From Megasphaera coli (GTDB lineage: Bacteria; Bacillota; Negativicutes; Veillonellales; Megasphaeraceae), in the NCBI RefSeq assembly GCF_900095855.1, contig NZ_FMIY01000002.1, positions 239,322 to 303,321 of the forward strand: 64,000 nt of DNA, in the 5' to 3' direction. Below the pieces are notes generated by a model, which ran no database searches, was not told where the DNA came from, and saw only the letters and a list, made by a program, of their open reading frames with translations. This document shows positions 16,429 to 25,576 of this stretch, piece by piece. The position numbers and the translations under genes were made by a program. How positions within the stretch are numbered: the stretch's first letter is position 1; the number at the start of each line of letters is the position of its first letter.

Positions 16429-17241
16429 ATGCATATAGAAGAAAAAGACGGCGTCCCGTTTGTACGCTTTTCCATTTTTGCCGGACATGACCTCGCCGCG
16501 GCCGTATCCACCCGTTGCGGCGGCGTCAGTACAGGTGGGTTCGCTTCTTTAAACATGAGCTTTTCTACAGGCGACGCTCCGGAAAAAATTATCGAAAACA
16601 GGCGGCGGTACTTCCGTGCCGTCGGTGTCGATACGACCGATTACGTCGGCTGTAATCAGGTGCACGGCACGACGGTCGTACGCGTCGGCCATACCGACCG
16701 CGGCAGAGGGGCGGAGAGTAAGGAAACGGCAATTCCCTCTTGCGACGGCTTGATCACGAATGAACCGCAAACGGCGTTGACTATGAATTTTGCCGACTGT
16801 ACGCCCCTTTTGTTTTACGATCCCGTCCGCAGGGCCGTCGGCCTCGCTCACGGCGGTTGGCGCGGTACGGCCGGTAATATTGTCGGTGTCATTGTCCGGG
16901 AAATGACGGAAAACTTCGGCACGAAGCCGGCGGACATCTTGGCCGCCATCGGCCCGGCTATCGGCCCGGAGCGGTTTGAAGTGGGGCCGGAAGTGATTGA
17001 AACCTTTGCGGCGCTTTTTATGCCGGAGGAATTGAAAACACTTTACACGGAAAAGAGAGACGGAAAATATCTCTACGATTTGTGGCGAACGAATGAGCTT
17101 CTCATGCTTCGTGCCGGTATTTTGCCGCATCATATTGAACGAACCGATATTTGTACATACACGCGGAACGACCTTTTTTATTCGTACCGCAGGGAGAAAG
17201 GCCATACAGGGCGCCACATGGCACTCATGGAATTAAAATAA
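16429..17241 (+). CDS. pgeF: Peptidoglycan editing factor / multicopper-like nucleoside-processing protein (YfiH, YlmD)
   Basis: 270-residue member of the DUF152 family with the metal-site motifs CNQVHGTTVV, NFADCTPLLFYDP and AHGGWRGTAGNIV, and a C-terminal CTYTRNDLFYSYRR. Family members have been described as polyphenol oxidase-like, as purine nucleoside phosphorylases and, in E. coli, as removing wrongly incorporated L-Ser from peptidoglycan precursors. Which role applies here cannot be told. AAGGAG precedes the ATG. Monocistronic, with a terminator behind it. Confidence 0.9.
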   Translation: MHIEEKDGVPFVRFSIFAGHDLAAAVSTRCGGVSTGGFASLNMSFSTGDAPEKIIENRRRYFRAVGVDTTDYVGCNQVHGTTVVRVGHTDRGRGAESKETAIPSCDGLITNEPQTALTMNFADCTPLLFYDPVRRAVGLAHGGWRGTAGNIVGVIVREMTENFGTKPADILAAIGPAIGPERFEVGPEVIETFAALFMPEELKTLYTEKRDGKYLYDLWRTNELLMLRAGILPHHIERTDICTYTRNDLFYSYRREKGHTGRHMALMELK

Positions 17242-17247
17242 GAACGG

Positions 17248-17287
17248 AAAGGCCGTACTGTCCGAATTGGGGCAATACGGCTTTTAT
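17248..17287 (+). terminator. Intrinsic terminator after pgeF
   Basis: GGCCGTA (17251-17257) pairs with TACGGC (17276-17281) plus flanking A/T pairs, then TTTTATTA. Confidence 0.7.
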
Positions 17288-17313
17288 TATGCCCGTCCGG
17301 CACACATAGTATA

Positions 17314-17342
17314 TTGACCTGTCTTTAGAAATTTAGTATAGT
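17314..17342 (+). promoter_or_regulatory. Promoter of the metal ATPase gene
   Basis: TTGACC (17314-17319), 17-base spacer, TATAGT (17337-17342). The following 50 bases are AT-rich and may hold a metal-sensor operator, but no clear dyad was identified. Confidence 0.7.
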
Positions 17343-17393
17343 TAATTTAATGAATAAATGAAAACTTGTTCATATAAAATAGGAGAGATATTT

Positions 17394-19328
17394 ATGATGA
17401 AAGGACAAAAAGGAATTTTCCTCCGCATAGGAATTACGGTTTTTCTCATATTCTTTGCCGGCGTGGCGGACTTGAATCCCTTAACATCCATGATTTTGTA
17501 CGCCGCAGCCTATTTCATTATCGGTCATGATATTCTGCGCGAAGCGGCAGAGCGCATAAAAGACGGTGACGGCCTGGATGAATGCGTGCTCATGGCTGTC
17601 GCCACCTTGGGTGCCTGGGGATTGGCTCTCTATGAAAACGACGGATATACGGAAGCCGTGGCGGTCATGCTCTTTTACCAAATCGGCGAACGGTTTCAGA
17701 GCTACGCCGTAGACAGGAGCCGCCGCAATGTTACGGCTCTCATAGACAGTCACGGCGAGTATGTGCACGTAGAGAAAGAAGACGGGTCTTGGGACGATGC
17801 TTTGCCGGAAACCGTTCCTGCAGGCTCGGTTATCGTCGTCAAGGCGGGCGAGAAAATATTGCTCGACGGCAGAGTTCTTTCCGGGAGCGGCAGCCTGAAT
17901 ATGGCTGCTCTTACGGGTGAAAGTCTGCCGCTTGACGTAAAGCGGGGCCAAGCCGTGCTGAGCGGTTCCGTCAACCTGCAGGGCGTTTTGCGTGTGGAAA
18001 CGACTAAAGGCTATAACGAATCGACGGCAACGAAGATTTTGCGGCTTATAGAAGAAGCGGGCGCCCGCAAATCCCGGGCGGAACAATTCATTACGCGCTT
18101 TGCCCGTGTCTATACGCCGGCAGTCGTAGGCTCGGCAGCCTTATTGGCCCTCTTGCCGCCCTTATACGGCCTTATTGTAAACGGTACGGCGCAGTGGTAC
18201 GTGTGGGTTTATCGGGCTCTGATTTTTCTCGTCATCAGCTGCCCCTGCGCCCTTGTCATCAGCGTACCCTTAACCTTTTTTGCCGCCGTAGGCAGAGCCG
18301 GCAAAGAGGGTATCTTGATTAAGGGCTCGCAATACGTGGAAAGATTGGCTCATGTAAAAACCGTCGTTTTTGACAAGACGGGGACCTTGACAAAAGGAAA
18401 GTTTGATGTTGTCGCCGTTCACCCGTCCGGGCTTGCCGCTTTAGGTGACGCCGTGAGCGGCGGCACGGAGGAAGAGCGGTTGCTTCATTTGACGGCTCAC
18501 GTTGAATCCTTCTCGGCTCATCCTATTGCCGAAGCCTTGCGTATCGCTTACGCTGCCGCCGGAGACGGCTGTGCCGTGGCGGGCGGTGAGGAAGTGGCCG
18601 GCAAGGGCATGCGCGCCGTCGTCAACGGCCATGCTGTATGCGTCGGTAACGGCGCTTTTATGGAAGACTGCGGTGCAGCCCCTGTTCACTGCGGCTGTGA
18701 GGGCACGATTATCCATGTCGCCGTAGACGGCAAGTATGCCGGCCATATCGTTATCTCGGACGTCGTGAAGCCTCATGCCGCCGTAGCGGTTAAAGCTCTC
18801 AAAGAAAAGGGCATAAGGCGCCTTGTCATGCTTACCGGTGACGGTTCCAAAACGGCGGCGGCCGTCGCCGACGAGCTGGGAATTACTGAAGTATACAGTG
18901 AGCTCTTACCGGCCGATAAGGTACGTATAGTGGAAGGATTGACGGCGGATCTGCGGCAGCCGGTTGAAGCGCTTGCCTTTACAGGTGACGGTTTGAACGA
19001 CGCGCCCGTTCTCGCTCGTGCCGATGTGGGCGTTGCCATGGGTGCCCTCGGTTCCGATGCGGCCGTGGAAGCGGCCGATGTGGTTTTGATGGACGATGAC
19101 CCGCTGAAGCTGGCAGCCGCTGTCAAGATTGCACAAAAAGGCATGGTTGTCGTCAAGGAGAATATAGTCTTTGCCATAGGCATTAAAATTTTTGTTCTTC
19201 TTCTCGGCGCCGCCGGCACGGCGACCATGGGCTTCGCCGTTTTTGCCGATGTGGGTGTTATGGTCTTGGCCGTGTTGAACGCTTTGCGCCTGCTTTTTGT
19301 AAATACATTGCCGCAAGAAAGCCGATAG
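17394..19328 (+). CDS. Heavy-metal P1B-type ATPase (Zn/Cd/Co type)
   Basis: Pumps metal ions across the inner membrane using ATP. Of 644 residues, the membrane part includes the CPC metal motif in SCPCALVISVP (about 283) and the phosphorylated Asp in FDKTGTLTKG (about 326). The soluble domain has the HP motif region SAHPIAEAL and GDGLNDAPVLARADVGVAMG. The CPC motif and overall pattern fit the CadA/ZntA group. There is no N-terminal HMA domain or Cys/His-rich stretch before the first membrane helix. AGGAG lies 8 bases before ATG 17394. The 3' end overlaps the convergent gene by 71 bases. Confidence 0.93.
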   Translation: MMKGQKGIFLRIGITVFLIFFAGVADLNPLTSMILYAAAYFIIGHDILREAAERIKDGDGLDECVLMAVATLGAWGLALYENDGYTEAVAVMLFYQIGERFQSYAVDRSRRNVTALIDSHGEYVHVEKEDGSWDDALPETVPAGSVIVVKAGEKILLDGRVLSGSGSLNMAALTGESLPLDVKRGQAVLSGSVNLQGVLRVETTKGYNESTATKILRLIEEAGARKSRAEQFITRFARVYTPAVVGSAALLALLPPLYGLIVNGTAQWYVWVYRALIFLVISCPCALVISVPLTFFAAVGRAGKEGILIKGSQYVERLAHVKTVVFDKTGTLTKGKFDVVAVHPSGLAALGDAVSGGTEEERLLHLTAHVESFSAHPIAEALRIAYAAAGDGCAVAGGEEVAGKGMRAVVNGHAVCVGNGAFMEDCGAAPVHCGCEGTIIHVAVDGKYAGHIVISDVVKPHAAVAVKALKEKGIRRLVMLTGDGSKTAAAVADELGITEVYSELLPADKVRIVEGLTADLRQPVEALAFTGDGLNDAPVLARADVGVAMGALGSDAAVEAADVVLMDDDPLKLAAAVKIAQKGMVVVKENIVFAIGIKIFVLLLGAAGTATMGFAVFADVGVMVLAVLNALRLLFVNTLPQESR

Positions 19329-19953
19329 ATGCGAAGAGAATCATCATGGCAATGTAATCGGCAAAAAAGTAAAGGAGCGGCTCTTTCTTGTTGAAGGCGG
19401 CGAACTGCACCGTCAGAGACATGTATGACCAAAGATCCCGTTTTATAAAGGCGCGGACGCCGTAGAGGCTGATAAGACAGGCTGCGGCGCGAAGAAAACG
19501 GGAAACGGCTGGAGGAACAGTTACGTTGAAGACGCTTTTCAGGCTGCCGCGCAGGCGGTTCCATTGAAAGCCCAAGTGAAGGCTCAAGAGAACGAAGCCC
19601 CAGTAGGCGACAGGCAGGTGAACGAGTCTGGCAGTTGCGGCGCTGCCCGTTATATGCAGGGCCGGAACGATCTGTCCGTCCATGATGAGTCCGCTTACGG
19701 GCATGGCGAACATGACGCCTATGAGCAGAAGATTAATGAGGGTGCTTACGCTGCGCAGCGGCGTATAGCTCCCTTTTGCCATATTTTTCAGCCAGCGGCG
19801 GTTAATGATGTGGTGGATTATAAAGAGGAGGACCATGGTCAGGCCCAAGTAAATGTGTGTCGCCTTGCCGACGAGGATGTATGACATGAGAATCGGCAGA
19901 ATGACGATCATGAGTATATCAATGACGACGGCGACCATACGGCTCGGTTTCAT
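19258..19953 (-). CDS. DUF4405 membrane protein, cytochrome b-like
   Basis: 231 residues with about six hydrophobic segments. Conserved-looking His residues in membrane segments (LLFIIHHIINRRW, ARLVHLPVAYWGFVLLSLHLG) fit heme-ligand positions of the DUF4405/cytochrome b fold. In anaerobes such proteins are proposed to pass electrons to FMN-binding or flavinylated partners (inference). AAAAGGAG precedes ATG 19953. Its last 71 bases lie antisense to the end of the metal ATPase gene, leaving no room for a terminator between them. Confidence 0.75.
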   Translation of the reverse strand: MKPSRMVAVVIDILMIVILPILMSYILVGKATHIYLGLTMVLLFIIHHIINRRWLKNMAKGSYTPLRSVSTLINLLLIGVMFAMPVSGLIMDGQIVPALHITGSAATARLVHLPVAYWGFVLLSLHLGFQWNRLRGSLKSVFNVTVPPAVSRFLRAAACLISLYGVRAFIKRDLWSYMSLTVQFAAFNKKEPLLYFFADYIAMMILFASIGFLAAMYLQKAGAKRSTRPRP

Positions 19954-19985
19954 GAACGGCTCCTTTTGCAATAAAAGTTTTTCTT

Positions 19986-20014
19986 ATTATAGCCACGGCA
20001 GCACTCCTTGGCAA
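19986..20014 (-). promoter_or_regulatory. Promoter of the DUF4405 gene
   Basis: On the minus strand TTGCCA (20014-20009), 17-base spacer and a perfect TATAAT (19991-19986), 33 bases before the ATG. Confidence 0.75.
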
Positions 20015-20046
20015 TGGCGAATTTTCTAGTAAAGTACAGTCTTTTG

Positions 20047-20055
20047 TGCTATAAT
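20047..20055 (+). promoter_or_regulatory. Extended -10 promoter of typA
   Basis: TGCTATAAT at 20047-20055, an extended -10 without a recognisable -35. It is back to back with the DUF4405 promoter. Confidence 0.55.
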
Positions 20056-20101
20056 GGCGAGGTTAATTGAAGTGAATTATTGCAAATAGGAGAGAGAATA
20101 T

Positions 20102-21910
20102 ATGGAACGTAAGGATATTCGTAATATTGCCATTATAGCTCATGTCGACCATGGAAAGACAACACTTGTCGACGCCATGCTCAAGCAAAGTCACGTTTTC
20201 CGCTCAAACGAAAAAGTGGCCGAACGGGTTATGGATTCGGGCGACATTGAAAGGGAACGGGGCATTACGATTTTATCTAAAAATACATCGGTCATGCACG
20301 ACGGCGTTAAGATCAACATCGTCGACACGCCGGGCCATGCCGACTTCGGCGGTGAAGTGGAACGTGTCCTCAACATGGTCGACGGCGTCCTCCTTCTGGT
20401 AGATGCCTTCGAGGGACCTATGCCGCAGACGAAATATGTACTGCGTAAGGCGTTGGAGCAGAAGCTCAAGCCCATTGTGGTCATCAATAAAATAGATAAG
20501 CCGGAGGCGCGTGTGGAAGACGTGGAAAATGAAGTGCTTGAGCTCTTTATGGAGCTGGAAGCGGATGACGAGCAGCTGGATTTTCCCGTTATTTACGCCA
20601 ACGGCCGCGACGGCGTGGCCAAGACGGACATGGCCGACGAAGCGACGGACCTGCAGCCGCTGTTCAAGGCTATTATCGATCACTGCCCGTGCCCGAAGGG
20701 CGATTTGGAAGGACCTCTGCAGTTCATGGTCACGACCCTGGACTATGACGACTATGTCGGTAAAATTGCTGTAGGCCGTATCGTCCGCGGCACGATGAAG
20801 CCGAATCAGAACGTCCTGATCGTCGACGGTGAAAGCCAGCGCAAGGCGAGAATCAGCCGTATTTATACGTATGAAGGCCTGCAGCGCGTAGAACGGGAAG
20901 ACGGCGCGTCCATGGGCGATATTGCCTGCATTGTCGGCATTCCGGATATTAAAATCGGCGAAACCGTGGCGGATTCGCTGAATCCGGAAGCATTGCCGAA
21001 AATCGATATTGATGAACCGACGTTGGCCATGATTTTCTATGTCAACGACAGCCCCTTTGCCGGCCGGGAAGGGGAGTATGTAACGAGCCGTCATCTGCGC
21101 GATCGCCTTTTCCGCGAAGTACAGACCAACGTCAGCCTGCGCGTCGAAGAAACGGGCAGTGCCGACGCATTCAAAGTGTCGGGCCGCGGCGAGCTTCATA
21201 TTGCCGTTCTCATCGAAGAGATGCGGCGTCAGGGCTATGAAATGCAAATCGGCAAGCCCAGCGTTATTACAAAAGAAATTAACGGACAAAAATGTGAACC
21301 CCTGGAAGCCCTCACGATAGATGTGCCGCAGGAATTTATGGGCTCCGTTATGGAAAAACTTGGTACGCGCAAGGCCGAAATGGTCAACATGATCGATCTG
21401 GCCGGTTACACTCGTCTGGAGTTTATCATTCCCGCCCGCGGCCTCATCGGTTTCCGCAGCGAATTTTTGACGGCCACGAAGGGAAACGGCATTATGTACC
21501 ACGTCTTCCACGGCTATGCGCCATGGAAGGGTGATATTCCCGGCCGTACGCGCGGCAGCCTCGTCGCTTTTGAAACGGGTGAAACAACGGCGTACGGCAT
21601 TTACAATCTGCAGGATCGGGGCACCATGTTCATTACGCCGGCTCAGGACATTTACTTGGGACAGGTTATCGGCGAAAGCAATCGCGACGTCGACATCGAT
21701 GTCAACCCGTGCAAGAAGAAACACCTCAGCAATACCCGTTCTTCCGCGTCCGACGAGGCGCTGCGCCTCGTGCCGCCGCGCATTATGAGCCTTGAACAGG
21801 CCCTGGAATGGGTGAACGATGACGAGCTTGTTGAAGTTACGCCTAAGAGCATTCGTCTGCGCAAGGCTATTTTGGACAAACACGACCGCAAAAAGGCAGC
21901 TCGTAAATAG
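20102..21910 (+). CDS. typA: Ribosome-associated GTPase TypA/BipA
   Basis: EF-G-like GTPase that helps 50S assembly and translation under stress or low temperature. The 602 residues show P-loop [41 protein letters not shown] and the NKID specificity motif, followed by EF-G domains and the TypA C-terminal [20 protein letters not shown] precedes the ATG. Monocistronic, with its own promoter. Confidence 0.97.
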   Translation: MERKDIRNIAIIAHVDHGKTTLVDAMLKQSHVFRSNEKVAERVMDSGDIERERGITILSKNTSVMHDGVKINIVDTPGHADFGGEVERVLNMVDGVLLLVDAFEGPMPQTKYVLRKALEQKLKPIVVINKIDKPEARVEDVENEVLELFMELEADDEQLDFPVIYANGRDGVAKTDMADEATDLQPLFKAIIDHCPCPKGDLEGPLQFMVTTLDYDDYVGKIAVGRIVRGTMKPNQNVLIVDGESQRKARISRIYTYEGLQRVEREDGASMGDIACIVGIPDIKIGETVADSLNPEALPKIDIDEPTLAMIFYVNDSPFAGREGEYVTSRHLRDRLFREVQTNVSLRVEETGSADAFKVSGRGELHIAVLIEEMRRQGYEMQIGKPSVITKEINGQKCEPLEALTIDVPQEFMGSVMEKLGTRKAEMVNMIDLAGYTRLEFIIPARGLIGFRSEFLTATKGNGIMYHVFHGYAPWKGDIPGRTRGSLVAFETGETTAYGIYNLQDRGTMFITPAQDIYLGQVIGESNRDVDIDVNPCKKKHLSNTRSSASDEALRLVPPRIMSLEQALEWVNDDELVEVTPKSIRLRKAILDKHDRKKAARK

Positions 21911-21929
21911 AATCGTTCTCAATCAGATC

Positions 21930-21958
21930 ATGACAAAGGCGGACGGCGGTGATATGAT
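21930..21958 (+). promoter_or_regulatory. Promoter of the dehydrogenase pair
   Basis: ATGACA (21930-21935), 17-base spacer, TATGAT (21953-21958) preceded by TGA (extended -10). Leader of about 50 bases to the first start. Confidence 0.7.
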
Positions 21959-22015
21959 AAGGGTACAGCCGTTATAAAAGAGGATGAAGGTGTGTTAACG
22001 GAGGGGGGAATATAT

Positions 22016-22969
22016 ATGAAAAAGAGAACGGTAGGCGTTATCGGCGCAGGCCACGTAGGCGCGCACGTTGCCTTTGTCTTGGGCATGCGCGGCGTTGCGG
22101 ACGCAGTCAAGATTTGTGATAAAAATGAACAGAAGGCAATCAGCGAACGGCAGGATTTGATGGATGCCGTCATGTTCATGCCTCATCGCGTGGAATATAT
22201 CCTTGCCGGGTATGAAGAAATGGGTGATTGCGATATCATTATTAACGCTCTCGGCAACATTGACCTCGTCGCGACGGGCAGCCGCGATGACGAAATGGGC
22301 TTTACGGTCCCGGCTGTAGCCGATTGTATTCCTAAAATTATGGCCGGCGGGTTTGACGGTATCTTTGTCAATATCACCAATCCCTGCGATGTCATTACCG
22401 ATTTGATTCAGAAGCTCAGCGGCTTGCCGGCGAACCGCGTTATCGGTACGGGTACGGGCCTCGACACGTCCCGCCTCGTCAGCGCCATTGCACAGCAGAC
22501 CGGTCTGGATCATAATTCTTTCACGGCTTTCATGTTCGGCGAACACGGCAACTCGCAGATCACGCCGTGGTCACTCGTAAAGTTTGCCGGCAAGCCTTAT
22601 GAAGAATTGGCCAAGCACGATGAACGGTTCCGTTTCGACCGGAAAGAATTGCAGGAACGGGCTATTAAGGGCGGTTGGGTCACCTATTCGGGCAAGCATT
22701 GTACGGAATACGGCATCGCTTCTGCGGGCGTGACTGTTGCGGATGCTATTTTGCATGATAAACGGGCGATTATGGCGGTGAGCGTCAAGCTGGACGGTCA
22801 ATACGGTGAAACCGGTATCTATTGCGGCGTCCCCGCCGTCATCGGTCAAAACGGGGCCGAACAGGTTATGGAATACACTCTTACTGCAGAGGAAATGAAA
22901 GACTTTAAAGAATGCTGTAAAAAGATTCGCACAAACATTGCCAAGGCGGCTGCACTTTCAGATAAATAG
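22016..22969 (+). CDS. Lactate/malate dehydrogenase family protein, paralogue 1
   Basis: 317-residue NAD-dependent 2-hydroxyacid dehydrogenase. Rossmann loop GVIGAGHVGAHVAF, NITNPCDV, the Asp and Arg that hold substrate in GTGTGLDTSRL, and the catalytic His in FGEHGNSQITPWS are all present. The usual substrate-specificity loop region reads GSRDDEMGF, unlike standard LDH or MDH. The real substrate may be another 2-keto acid, as in L-2-hydroxyisocaproate dehydrogenase (inference). GGAGGGGGG precedes ATG 22016. A close paralogue follows after 29 bases. Confidence 0.88.
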   Translation: MKKRTVGVIGAGHVGAHVAFVLGMRGVADAVKICDKNEQKAISERQDLMDAVMFMPHRVEYILAGYEEMGDCDIIINALGNIDLVATGSRDDEMGFTVPAVADCIPKIMAGGFDGIFVNITNPCDVITDLIQKLSGLPANRVIGTGTGLDTSRLVSAIAQQTGLDHNSFTAFMFGEHGNSQITPWSLVKFAGKPYEELAKHDERFRFDRKELQERAIKGGWVTYSGKHCTEYGIASAGVTVADAILHDKRAIMAVSVKLDGQYGETGIYCGVPAVIGQNGAEQVMEYTLTAEEMKDFKECCKKIRTNIAKAAALSDK

Positions 22970-22998
22970 AATATATTATAAACGAAGGGGGATTTACT

Positions 22999-23952
22999 AT
23001 GAAAAAGAGAATTGTCGGTGTCATCGGTGCCGGTCACGTAGGCGCGCACGTTGCTTTTGTCCTGGGGATGCGCGGCATTGCGGATGTAGTTAAGATTTGC
23101 GATACGAAAGAACAGAAAGCGATCAGCGAACGGCAGGATTTGATGGATGCCGTCATGTTCATGCCTCATCGTGTAGAGTATGTATTGGCAAATTACGAAG
23201 AACTTAGCGATTGCGACGTTATCATCAACGCCTTGGGTGAAATTGAGCTGCTTGCCACTTTTGACCGCGACGATGAAATGGCTTTCACCATTCCGGCCGT
23301 AGCCGAATGCATTCCTAAAATCATGGCCGGCGGCTTTGACGGTATCTTTGTCAATATCACCAATCCCTGCGATGTCGTTACTGACCTGATTCAAAAATTG
23401 AGCGGCTTGCCGGCGAACCGCGTTATCGGTACGGGTACGGGCCTCGACACATCCCGTCTCGTCAGCGCCATTGCGCAGCAGACCGGTCTGGATCATAATT
23501 CTTTTACGGCTTTCATGTTCGGTGAACACGGCAACTCGCAGATCACGCCGTGGTCTCTCGTAAAGTTTGCCGGCCAACCTTACGAAGAATTGGCCGAGCA
23601 CGATGAACGGTTCCGTTTCGACCGGAAAGAATTGCAGGAACGGGCTATTAAAGGCGCTTGGATTACCTTTGCCGGCAAGAATTGCACGGAATACGGCATT
23701 GCATCCACAGGAGCCTGCGTTACGGACGCCATCTTGCATGACAAGCAGGAAATCATGGCGGCGAGCGTCAAACTGGACGGCCAATACGGTGAAAGCGGCA
23801 TTTATTGCGGCGTCCCCGCCGTTATCGGTCAACACGGCGTAGAACAGGTTATGGAATACACGTTGACGGCAGAAGAAATGAAGGATTTTAAAGAGTGCTG
23901 CCAAAAAATTCGCACGAATATCGCCAAAGCGGAGAAATTATTGGCAAAATAA
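22999..23952 (+). CDS. Lactate/malate dehydrogenase family protein, paralogue 2
   Basis: Same length (317 residues) and catalytic residues as the upstream copy. Differences concentrate in the segment after the Rossmann fold (GEIELLATFDRDDEMAF against GNIDLVATGSRDDEMGF) and near residues 220-240 (AWITFAGKNC against GWVTYSGKHC), regions that could alter substrate choice. The middle third is almost identical even at third codon positions. AAGGGGG precedes the ATG and the gene shares the promoter at 21930. A terminator hairpin follows. Confidence 0.88.
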   Translation: MKKRIVGVIGAGHVGAHVAFVLGMRGIADVVKICDTKEQKAISERQDLMDAVMFMPHRVEYVLANYEELSDCDVIINALGEIELLATFDRDDEMAFTIPAVAECIPKIMAGGFDGIFVNITNPCDVVTDLIQKLSGLPANRVIGTGTGLDTSRLVSAIAQQTGLDHNSFTAFMFGEHGNSQITPWSLVKFAGQPYEELAEHDERFRFDRKELQERAIKGAWITFAGKNCTEYGIASTGACVTDAILHDKQEIMAASVKLDGQYGESGIYCGVPAVIGQHGVEQVMEYTLTAEEMKDFKECCQKIRTNIAKAEKLLAK

Positions 23953-23971
23953 TAGTATAATCAACTTAACA

Positions 23972-24004
23972 AAAGGGCATATCCGGCGGGGTATGCCCTT
24001 TCGG
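23972..24004 (+). terminator. Hairpin after the dehydrogenase pair
   Basis: Perfect 10-base stem AAAGGGCATA (23972-23981) with TATGCCCTTT (23992-24001). The T tract is short, so efficiency is uncertain. Confidence 0.6.
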
Positions 24005-24033
24005 TCTGTAAGGGGGAAGCCATGATAATTTCC

Positions 24034-24060
24034 TTGAAAAGTATATAAGAAAGGTATAAA
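24034..24060 (+). promoter_or_regulatory. Weak promoter candidate for the fatty-acid transporter
   Basis: TTGAAA (24034-24039) and TATAAA (24055-24060) with a 15-base spacer, shorter than ideal, in AT-rich DNA. Further downstream TTGTTAA (24141-24147) resembles one half of a Rex operator. Confidence 0.35.
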
Positions 24061-24176
24061 ATAAAAAGGGAGTTTTATTGTACTCATAATTCCGAATAGC
24101 TGTCGTAATGGACAGGAAAAAATTATTTTTTTAGAGTATTTTGTTAAAAAAATCATGAAGAAGGGGGATGTTACAG

Positions 24177-25550
24177 TTGAAAACGCAGAGTAAAAAGCAG
24201 TTTACCGATTATTTTACCGATTTTGCCCGTAAATGGGTACCCGACTCGTATGTCATCGCGTTGGTATTGACGATTATCGCATTTATCATGGCTCTTGTTC
24301 TTACGCCGTCAAGCCCGTTTGATATCGTTATTTCCTGGGGGAAAGGGTTCTGGACCTTATTGGCCTTCGCCATGCAGATGTCCTTGATTGTCATTACGGG
24401 GTATGCATTGGCAACGACGCCCGTGTGTACCAAGTTGATTTCTTCAGTATGCAGTAAACCGACGTCCGCAACGTCAGTATATGTGTATGCCGTCATTTTA
24501 TCTGCTGTCGGTTTTTATTTGAATTGGGGATTCGGTCTTATTTTTGCCGCCTTGATTTGTAAGAACCTTGCCGTACAGGCGATGCGAAAGAACATCAAGA
24601 TCGATTACCGCTATTTATGCGGTGCCGCGTGGACACCGTTCTATATTTGGCATATGGGTCTTTCCGGCTCGGCTCCGTTGCTGGTGGCAACGGCAGATCA
24701 CTTTATGGTCAAGGAGATCGGTATTATCCCTATTTCGCAGACGATCTTCCATCCTTATAACCTCATTCTGACAGGTGTCTCCGTTATTGCGATCATCATC
24801 ATGTTCGGCTTTGTCTTGAAGCCGAAGGATGAGTCGAAGATGATTTCCATTGCGGAATGGAATCCCGAATTGGCCGTTATCGAATCACCCGATAAGGAAG
24901 AAAAACCTGTTATCAAAACGCCGAGCGAATGGGTTACGTATACACCCTGGTGCTCCTATCTGGTAGGGCTCATGTTCCTGACGTATTTGTATTATCACTT
25001 CTTCGTTCTCGGCAAGTCTTTGGATATCAATGTTTTGAATTTCCTGTTCCTGACCCTGATCATATGGCTTTACGGTACACCTGCCGCCATGCTGAAGGCC
25101 GTTAAGGCTTCGACTCCCGCTGCGTGGGGCGTTATTCTTCAGTTCCCCTTCTATGCGGGCATCTTCGGCATCATGAAGTACACGGGACTCGTCGACACGA
25201 TTGCTGCCGGTGTTATTAAGCTCAGCACGGCAACGACTTTCCCGGCTATTGCAGCCGTTCTGACCGGTTTTATCAGCTATTTCATTCCGTCCGGCGGCAG
25301 TAAATGGGTCATTGAAGCACCTTTTCTGATCCCTGCCGGCCAGGCGTTGGGAATTCCCGACGCGCAGACCATTATCGCCTACATGTTCGGCGGCGACTTG
25401 ACCGCGTTGATACAGCCGTTCTTCGCCGTACCTTTTATGGCCGTATGCGGATTGGAATTTAAAGATTTCGTAGGGTACAGTTTTGTCGCCTTTATCGTCT
25501 TGGGACTCATTATGATATTAGGCTTGACCTTTATTCCGTTTGCAATGTAA
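24177..25550 (+). CDS. atoE: Short-chain fatty acid transporter, AtoE family
   Basis: 457-residue polytopic membrane protein with about 10-12 hydrophobic segments. Family-typical parts are FARKWVPDSYVIALVLTII at the N-terminus, LNWGFGLIFAALICKNLA and FIPSGGSKWVIEAPFLIPAG near the C-terminus. It probably moves butyrate or acetoacetate across the inner membrane. Start choice: TTG 24177 has AAGGGGG 9 bases upstream, whereas ATG 24168 touches the Shine-Dalgarno and is less likely. It is followed 26 bases later by the 3-hydroxyacyl-CoA dehydrogenase, probably co-transcribed. Confidence 0.9.
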   Translation: MKTQSKKQFTDYFTDFARKWVPDSYVIALVLTIIAFIMALVLTPSSPFDIVISWGKGFWTLLAFAMQMSLIVITGYALATTPVCTKLISSVCSKPTSATSVYVYAVILSAVGFYLNWGFGLIFAALICKNLAVQAMRKNIKIDYRYLCGAAWTPFYIWHMGLSGSAPLLVATADHFMVKEIGIIPISQTIFHPYNLILTGVSVIAIIIMFGFVLKPKDESKMISIAEWNPELAVIESPDKEEKPVIKTPSEWVTYTPWCSYLVGLMFLTYLYYHFFVLGKSLDINVLNFLFLTLIIWLYGTPAAMLKAVKASTPAAWGVILQFPFYAGIFGIMKYTGLVDTIAAGVIKLSTATTFPAIAAVLTGFISYFIPSGGSKWVIEAPFLIPAGQALGIPDAQTIIAYMFGGDLTALIQPFFAVPFMAVCGLEFKDFVGYSFVAFIVLGLIMILGLTFIPFAM

Positions 25551-25576
25551 TTACAGAGAAAGAAGGGAATCGTCAC

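Noticed and set aside
20273..21922. 549-codon frame antisense to typA
   Set aside because: Shadow of typA; no ribosome-binding site or motif.
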